Below, one piece after another: positions 36,469-42,712 of a DNA stretch of 42,712 nt. The stretch's first letter is position 1; each line of letters opens with the position of its first letter. The notes under the pieces are model-generated. The model was given only the letters and a program-made list of their open reading frames with translations, was not told the DNA's origin and did no database searches. The position numbers and the translations under genes are program-made. Origin of the DNA: Bigelowiella natans CCMP2755 (lineage: Eukaryota > Cercozoa > Chlorarachniophyceae); the NCBI GenBank assembly GCA_000320545.1, contig ADNK01001855.1, forward strand, positions 1-42,712. Reading direction: 5' to 3'.

Positions 36469-36920
36469 TTACTTACTTTGGGTATGAACGGAGGAATAAG
36501 GCCTTTTTTGTCTACAATACTCCAATTAACTCCATCAAAGAAATCATGTTTCTTAATATCCTCAGCCCCCTAAACATGGTGATAATAATGCAATGAGATG
36601 ATGATGATGATAACGACGATATGATGAATGCAAGATACAACCTTTTGTCCACATCCAAGCCTTCTTTTTAGATTCCTTCGTAAAAGACCCTGTAGTCGGT
36701 CGGTCGGTGATCGTGATATATTTATTAAATAATGTTGTTCTTGTGTTGTTGTTGTTGTTGTTGTTGATACAGAGCGTAATAAGATGCTATAGATATGGCA
36801 ACAATTGTTCTAAAATAGCTATTCTCGTACACGTTGTCTCCAAATCGATTTATATCATCCCACTACTAACGATCGATCTCTCTATGAATGACTACGAATG
36901 TTACTACGCACAAATGCAAA

Positions 36921-36957
<37 letters not shown>

Positions 36958-37429
36958 GTAAAAGCAATCTGAGATCAAAGTCAAAAAACTTTGGAAATCG
37001 TAGCTTATGATGGCAGATAGAATATTGTGTTCCCTTACGAAACAAAACAACAAACACACATTATTGATCTATCAACATCATGCACATATTGATCAACTAC
37101 ATTGTGCTGCTGCTGCTAGTTGATTAATGCATTGATGTTAGTATAAATAATGGACAAATAATCAAATAACAGGCAGCAATCGAAGGAGTTGTAAAAATAT
37201 AGATAAAAGACGAACAATCAATACATCAATCAACCAATGAAAGATCAGCATCTGATAGCACCTTTCTGTTGGCGCCTTGAAAGGGCATTCTTCCCACCGC
37301 AACTTCAAAGATAAGCACTCCTAAAGCCCACCAATCAGCCCCTTGTCCATGTCCTGTCTTTTGGATCACTTCAGGTGCCATGTAATCTATTGTACCGCAA
37401 AAGCTATAGAACAACAACAAGAACAACAA

Positions 37430-37463
<34 letters not shown>

Positions 37464-37721
37464 GGGAAAAGGAGAAAAGAAGAAAAGATTAAGAAGAATA
37501 ATATAGAGAAAACATCATAGCAGCAGGGCATTCTCCAGCTGCTGCTGCTGCTGTTGTGTTTCCATCTTTTTCTTCTTCGTTATAGTAGAAGAAGAAGAAG
37601 AAGAAGAAGAAGAAGGATAAGTATGTAAGTTATGTACCTCCTCGTCTTGCCGTCTCCATCTATATCAGTCTTTGCAAATCCGAAGTCAGTCAGAGCAATA
37701 TGTCCTACCGACCAATAGCAT

Positions 37722-37756
<35 letters not shown>

Positions 37757-38368
37757 GAAACAGCATTATCAGTCAACATGATTATTATCAGCATTATGAA
37801 CATCCATGGGCACCAGCATCTATATTATTATTATTTATTATTATTATTATTATTAGTAGTAGTAGTAGTACCGTCTGAGTGAAGCAGGATGTTTTCTGGC
37901 TTTAAGTCTCTGTAAATGATATTTAAGGAGTGCAAGTGGGCAAGAGCTACGACCTGAGGATGAGGAGGATGAGGAGGAGAAGAAGGAGAAGAAGAAGAAG
38001 AAATAAGAGGACCAAACATACACACACACATATACACACACCGCCACCACCATATTGCATTGTCATTTTGTTATCGTAGTATTGTTGATGATGTAGACGG
38101 GAGGAGGAGGAGGAGGAGGAGGAGGAGGAACATTACCAGCTCTGCAGCGTAAAATCGGGTATCTTTGACCGAGAGCTCATGCTTGTTTGATAATAAGCCT
38201 GTTGATGTTGTTGTTGTTTTTGATATTGTTGTTTTTTTTGTTGTTAAGATTGTCTGTGTGATATATGTATGAAATATCAAACGATTGCTGTAGCAGTAGT
38301 GGTGGTAAGGAGGGGAGAACAATATACACTACTACTCTTTCTATCTTTCTATTTTAATCATCATCATC

Positions 38369-38403
<35 letters not shown>

Positions 38404-38821
38404 CGATAAGCCTATAATGATAACAAATATATTCAGCACCTATTCAACCTTTATACCTATGGTTCAAGTGTCTCCTCTCTCTCTCTCTCTCTCTCTCTCT
38501 ATTTTGTTGTTGTTGATACTGGTGTTCTCTCATAGTACGTACTGAATAGTTCTCCACCAGGAATGTAATCCATCACCTGATGTTATTAGTTGGACAACAA
38601 CAACAATAATAAAGAAGAAGAAGAAGAAGAGGAGGAGGAGGAGGAAAAGAAAGAAAGAAAGTAAGCAAGCAAGCAGCTCCTCACATAATGATAATTGTAG
38701 CTGCTGCTGCTGCTACTACTACTATTACTACTTAGTAATAAGCAGCAGCACGTTGATCATGATATTTGATCATCGTGCACGATTACAACTGTCTAACCTG
38801 CTACCACCACCACCACCACCC

Positions 38822-38857
<36 letters not shown>

Positions 38858-39242
38858 ACTCCAGCTACTACTACCATAGTATTATTATTATTATTATTAG
38901 TAGTAGTAGTAGTACCATGTAAAGCTTTGCTGGTGTTTGAAAGGCGTATCTGAGGGCTACTAAAAAGGGATGATCCACTGTTTCTAGCACCTAAATTATT
39001 GAATGTTGATTACTATTTTAGACGATAGAAAAGGAGGAAGAAATATGTCGGTCGACACACGACAACGATGATGATGATGATGATTGTATTGAGATTGGTT
39101 AATGTGTAGTAGTAGTAGTAATAAGTAGTAACACCTTTCTTTCCAGTTGAATGTTGTCGACAACGTCTCGTTTGACGATTTCATCTTTTCGTAGCACCTA
39201 TAGGTCATAATATTGCACAAGTAAATATCATAATCACAGAAC

Positions 39243-39279
<37 letters not shown>

Positions 39280-39656
39280 GATTCAATCATCGATTTCTTG
39301 TTCACATTATCCCTCCCCCTCCTCTTTCTAACCTTCATCGCAAATAAAGTCTTCAGCTTGTTATGTTTGACTAAAAATACCTAAGGGGGGGGGGGGAGGG
39401 GGAAGAATGCTTTCGCATGAACGATTGTTATCAAACCAGTAATAAGCAAAAAAGCAAGCTGAAAGGTGCAGATGATGAGCAGACAATGATATAATACGAT
39501 GATGATAGATGATGATAATGATGATGATATCAATCAATCAATCATGAGCTACCTTTCCATAAGAACCTCTCCCCACAACAGATTCTAATGTAAAATCTGC
39601 AAGAGAAGTCTTTCGTCGCTGATAATGATAATCGTAGGGGTGTGGGGAGGGGATAG

Positions 39657-39687
<31 letters not shown>

Positions 39688-39734
39688 CGTCTTAAAGATA
39701 GAAGGATTATGGATATGGATCATTGTCGCATTAG

Positions 39735-39767
<33 letters not shown>

Positions 39768-39878
39768 GAGTCATGAAATAATCGTAAATTGATGATGATG
39801 ATGATGATGATATATGCAATGTATTAATTATTAAAAGCAGCAGTAAATACCACTACTCATGGAGTGACTAGCACTGCA

Positions 39879-39915
<37 letters not shown>

Positions 39916-39975
39916 ATAGTAGCATGTTGCTTGTAACATAATCTAGTAGAAGTAGTAGTAGTAGAAGTAGTAGTA

Positions 39976-40008
<33 letters not shown>

Positions 40009-40053
40009 ATAGTAGCATGTTGCTTGTAACATAATCTAGTAGAAGTAGTAGTA

Positions 40054-40090
<37 letters not shown>

Positions 40091-41516
40091 GTCCTTGCAT
40101 AATTGTTTGTTCATCTTTTTTGTACGCTGTATTACTATTATTCTTATTATTCTTATTGTTATTGTTCTCATCATCTTGTTGCTGCTGCAAATTAGTAGTA
40201 GTAATACCTGAGGAACAACCCATTTGCCAACCGATTGTTGTTGTTGTTGTTGTTGTTGTAATGATGATGATGATGATGATTCTCCTCCTGCAGTTTCTTC
40301 TCGATGTTGTTTCAGCTTCACCTCCTGATGGTTATGTACTTATCAGTTTTTTTTGTTTAATAATATATCATAATCATCATCATCATCATTATCATCACTA
40401 TTATTAATACTTACTGTGTTTATTCGCTGCTGTCTTTCTTTGCCTTCTTCCTCTTTCACATCTTTTCCATGGTAACATTAGTAGTAGCAGCCGTAGTGAG
40501 GGTGAGAGGGTGAGGGTGAGGTTGAGGAGGAGGAGGAGAAGGAGGAGGAGGAGGAGGGGGATTAATTCGTAGTAGGATAAGTATTAATTGTTGGTGAGAT
40601 GTTGACCAATGTTACATATATTTAAATATGTATCATTTTCAGAAGAGTTCTACTTACTATTATTGTTATTATTCTTATTATTTGTTTATATCACTCTCTC
40701 TTTCCTCCTTGAGTTGATGTTGTTCTTGTTCTTGTCCTCCTCCTCCTCCTCCTCCTGCTACTGTTTTATATATCTGGCTATTACTTGCTGCTTTGTTTTG
40801 GTTGATGGCACTTGTACTATCCACAGTGATGATCATACTACTGCTACTAGCACTAGTAATATCACATTGATTATTACCCTTGATGGCCTTTGTCTTCTTC
40901 GTCGTATGCTGTATAACTCGCCCTCCTGAAGGAGAACCTCGATCTTTTTCTTGTTCTCTTTCTTCTTCTTGATCTTCCTCTGCCTGGACCTTTCTTTGAC
41001 CTCTATTGCCACCATCATCACCTCGTAGTAGTAGCTCCTTTCCATCTCCTCCTCGTTGAGATAACAATGAGACGTGAGAAGGATGATGATGATGACGATG
41101 ATCCTCACCCCCCTTCCTCTTTGAAATTTGCTTCTTCTGTGATACGACAATTCCACCATTGTTGTTTGTCTTATCCCCCCCCTTCTTAGCAGCAGCATTG
41201 CTACTACTACTATCGTCTACTGATGCTCCAAATGAAGGATTGATCAATATATTGCTACTTGTTTCCCTGATGATGATGATGAAAGGAGTATAAGTTAGGG
41301 ATGTATAAATAAATACTACACCGTGGAAAATTTGTTTGTAGTTGGGATAGATGAGTCAGTATTGAGCTTACTTATATACTATAACAAACAGCTGATAATG
41401 AGTGAGCAAGAAGTAGCAATGAATCACACCACCAGCATTGGACATCATAAGATAATATTATAATACTACTACTAATAATAATATTAACCATATTCTATTC
41501 TCTCATATCATTTTCG

Positions 41517-41555
<39 letters not shown>

Positions 41556-41564
41556 AATGTTTAC

Positions 41565-41597
<33 letters not shown>

Positions 41598-42414
41598 TGT
41601 AAGGAAAATCTACTACTACCTTGCCATATCGATAATTTCCACATGATGATGTTTTACATGGTTAATACTGCTACTACTATCATCGTTTATTGCGCCTCCT
41701 CCTGCTCCTTCTGCTGCTGTTACTACCACACCTTCTCCTTCTACCACTGTCATCATTATAAGAAATAAATGACGGGGAGGAGGAGGAGGAGGAAACAAGA
41801 AGAAGTAATGAGTGCGTGTGTGAGAGACTTAAATGGATCGCTTGATTGATGGTAGACAACTATGATGATGATGATGATGATAACGACAATAATAGGGTAT
41901 CATTCAAGATGTCAACAGGAAGGTGGTCAGTCAGCAGAGAAGTTGTCTGTGTTCTCATATCAATGGATAAATAAATCAATCAATTCTGAACGTGTTGTTA
42001 CTACCATCATTATCATCATCATCATTATCATCACAACTCAATATACCTCTTCCTCCTCCTCCTCCACCTCCTCCTCCTTTTGCTTCTCCAAGTGAAGATG
42101 CAAGATGCTGACGCTGCTGCTGTATTGAATGAATACCCTTGCTACTGCTATTTTTGAAGTCAAAACCGCCCCCCCCAGATAATACTGAGGAACTTGGTGT
42201 TGTATTAAATCCTTTAGTAGGAAGAGGGGGAGGGGGAGAATGATGATAAAGAAACAAAACAGACAAGAAAATGAATATTACAGTAGCGTATGATCATGGA
42301 TATGAACAGGCAGCATTTGAGGAGGACAAGCATTATTTCGTAATGCTACCTAGTATATACATTCCTCACACACACAAGCAGCATTTCGTAATACTACGTA
42401 GTATATACACCCCT

Positions 42415-42500
<86 letters not shown>

Positions 42501-42712
42501 AACACTTCTACGAACGCTTTCAATTACTTCAAATCCCTGAGTGAGTGAGTGAGTGAGTGAGTGAGTAACAATGATGATGATGATGATAATAATAATAATA
42601 ATAATGATAGTAACAGGTTCAATGATCATTGGTATGAATACGGTGATGATGAGTAAGTTTTATTAGTAACAACAACAACAACAACAACAATACCTTGTCT
42701 CGTCAAGAAGAT
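35456..42712 (-). CDS. AGC-family Ser/Thr protein kinase (5' end beyond window)
   Basis: Exons: 42712-42694 (partial), 42211-42047, 41746-41620, 41266-40695, 40461-40415, 40324-40208, 39618-39553, 39380-39333, 39197-39135, 38990-38916, 38576-38543, 38198-38137, 37953-37872, 37704-37638, 37403-37262, 37033-36956, 36689-36642, 36569-36477, 36235-36190, 35908-35864, 35520-35456. They give 686 codons in the window, all phases consistent. The first ~330 residues are Gly/Ser/Gln/Lys low-complexity. The kinase domain has GRGSYGKV, catalytic Lys in [12 protein letters not shown] and DFGFAK. The activation loop is [14 protein letters not shown], with Ser at the usual Thr position, followed by DWWALGVL. 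The AGC tail has NFDPEFT and the hydrophobic motif FHGFSY (FxxFSY), as in AKT/S6K/PKC, implying PDK1- and TOR-type activation. No PH, C1 or C2 domain is in the visible part. The exact subfamily is open. Confidence 0.92.
36431..36465. repeat. (CT)n microsatellite near a kinase splice donor
   Basis: On the minus strand a (GA)n run starts about 12 bases after the donor of exon 36569-36477 (GTAAGTAAGTTGAGAGAG). Confidence 0.9.
36923..36955. repeat. (CA)n microsatellite forming a kinase splice donor
   Basis: On the minus strand the intron after exon 37033-36956 starts TTACAG|GTGTGTGTGTGTGT: the donor GT is the first unit of about 16 GT repeats. Confidence 0.9.
39886..40090. repeat. AGT-triplet minisatellite in kinase intron
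   Basis: Long (AGT)n tracts with two copies of an embedded unit AATAGTAGCATGTTGCTTGT followed by AACATAATCTAG (about 39914 and 40007). It makes long Leu- or Thr-runs in shadow frames on the minus strand and is intronic in the kinase model. Confidence 0.85.
42412..42496. repeat. (CT)n(CA)n compound microsatellite
   Basis: About 30 bases of CT followed by about 50 bases of CA, inside the first visible kinase intron (42212-42693). GAGT (42540-42566) and ATG/ATA triplet runs follow. Confidence 0.9.

Noticed and set aside
39831-40223. Minus-strand frame beginning MGCSSG, suggesting an N-myristoylated protein
   Set aside because: The frame runs straight through a good splice donor (CCTCAG|GTATTA at 40207) into AGT repeats. 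The phase-consistent kinase exon uses another frame there.

Overview
This is eukaryotic nuclear DNA, probably from a small, intron-dense, possibly photosynthetic protist. Signs are spliceosomal introns in every long gene (exons often 33-100 bases, GT-AG with at least one GC-AG candidate), a nuclear-type tRNA-Leu, and introns packed with microsatellites. A LOV photoreceptor, a PPR protein and a rhodanese with an N-terminal presequence fit an organelle-bearing alga, but I cannot name the lineage. Gene models were built by hand by joining exons whose splice phases agree. Each closes in frame over its length except the Rab4-like gene, whose first exon carries frame-breaking indels.

Layout. 1-1457: no convincing gene. 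1458-10043 (-): 23-exon pentatricopeptide-repeat (PPR) gene, about 868 aa. 10240-10321 (-): tRNA-Leu(UAG), with a duplicated 3' tRNA fragment beside it. 10852-12513 (+): LOV domain fused to GTP cyclohydrolase II, the most striking gene here. 14005-14676 (-): small coiled-coil gene with a hydrophobic tail, plus a possible decayed copy upstream. 17008-22393 (-): CENP-E-like N-terminal-motor kinesin, 17 exons, about 1298 aa. 23035-24481 (+): rhodanese-domain protein. 25925-29316 (+): 14-exon unrecognised protein with a membrane segment and a CxxC...CxxC pair. 30464-32312 (-): leucine-rich-repeat protein. 33157-34194 (+): Rab4-like GTPase whose first exon carries three single-base frame breaks. 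35456-42712 (-): AGC-family protein kinase, 5' end beyond the window.

The intergenic gaps from 12.5 to 35.5 kb that lie downstream of a gene contain blocks extremely rich in CTAG (GCTAGC, TCTAGA). The divergent promoter gaps are largely free of them. Tandem repeats repeatedly sit on splice sites: a triplicated acceptor in the LOV-cyclohydrolase gene, a five-fold repeated donor in the unknown gene, and GT microsatellites forming or abutting donors in the kinase and kinesin genes.

The genes do not form a pathway. The main functional idea is that the LOV-GTP cyclohydrolase II couples blue-light sensing through bound flavin to the first step of flavin synthesis in one polypeptide.
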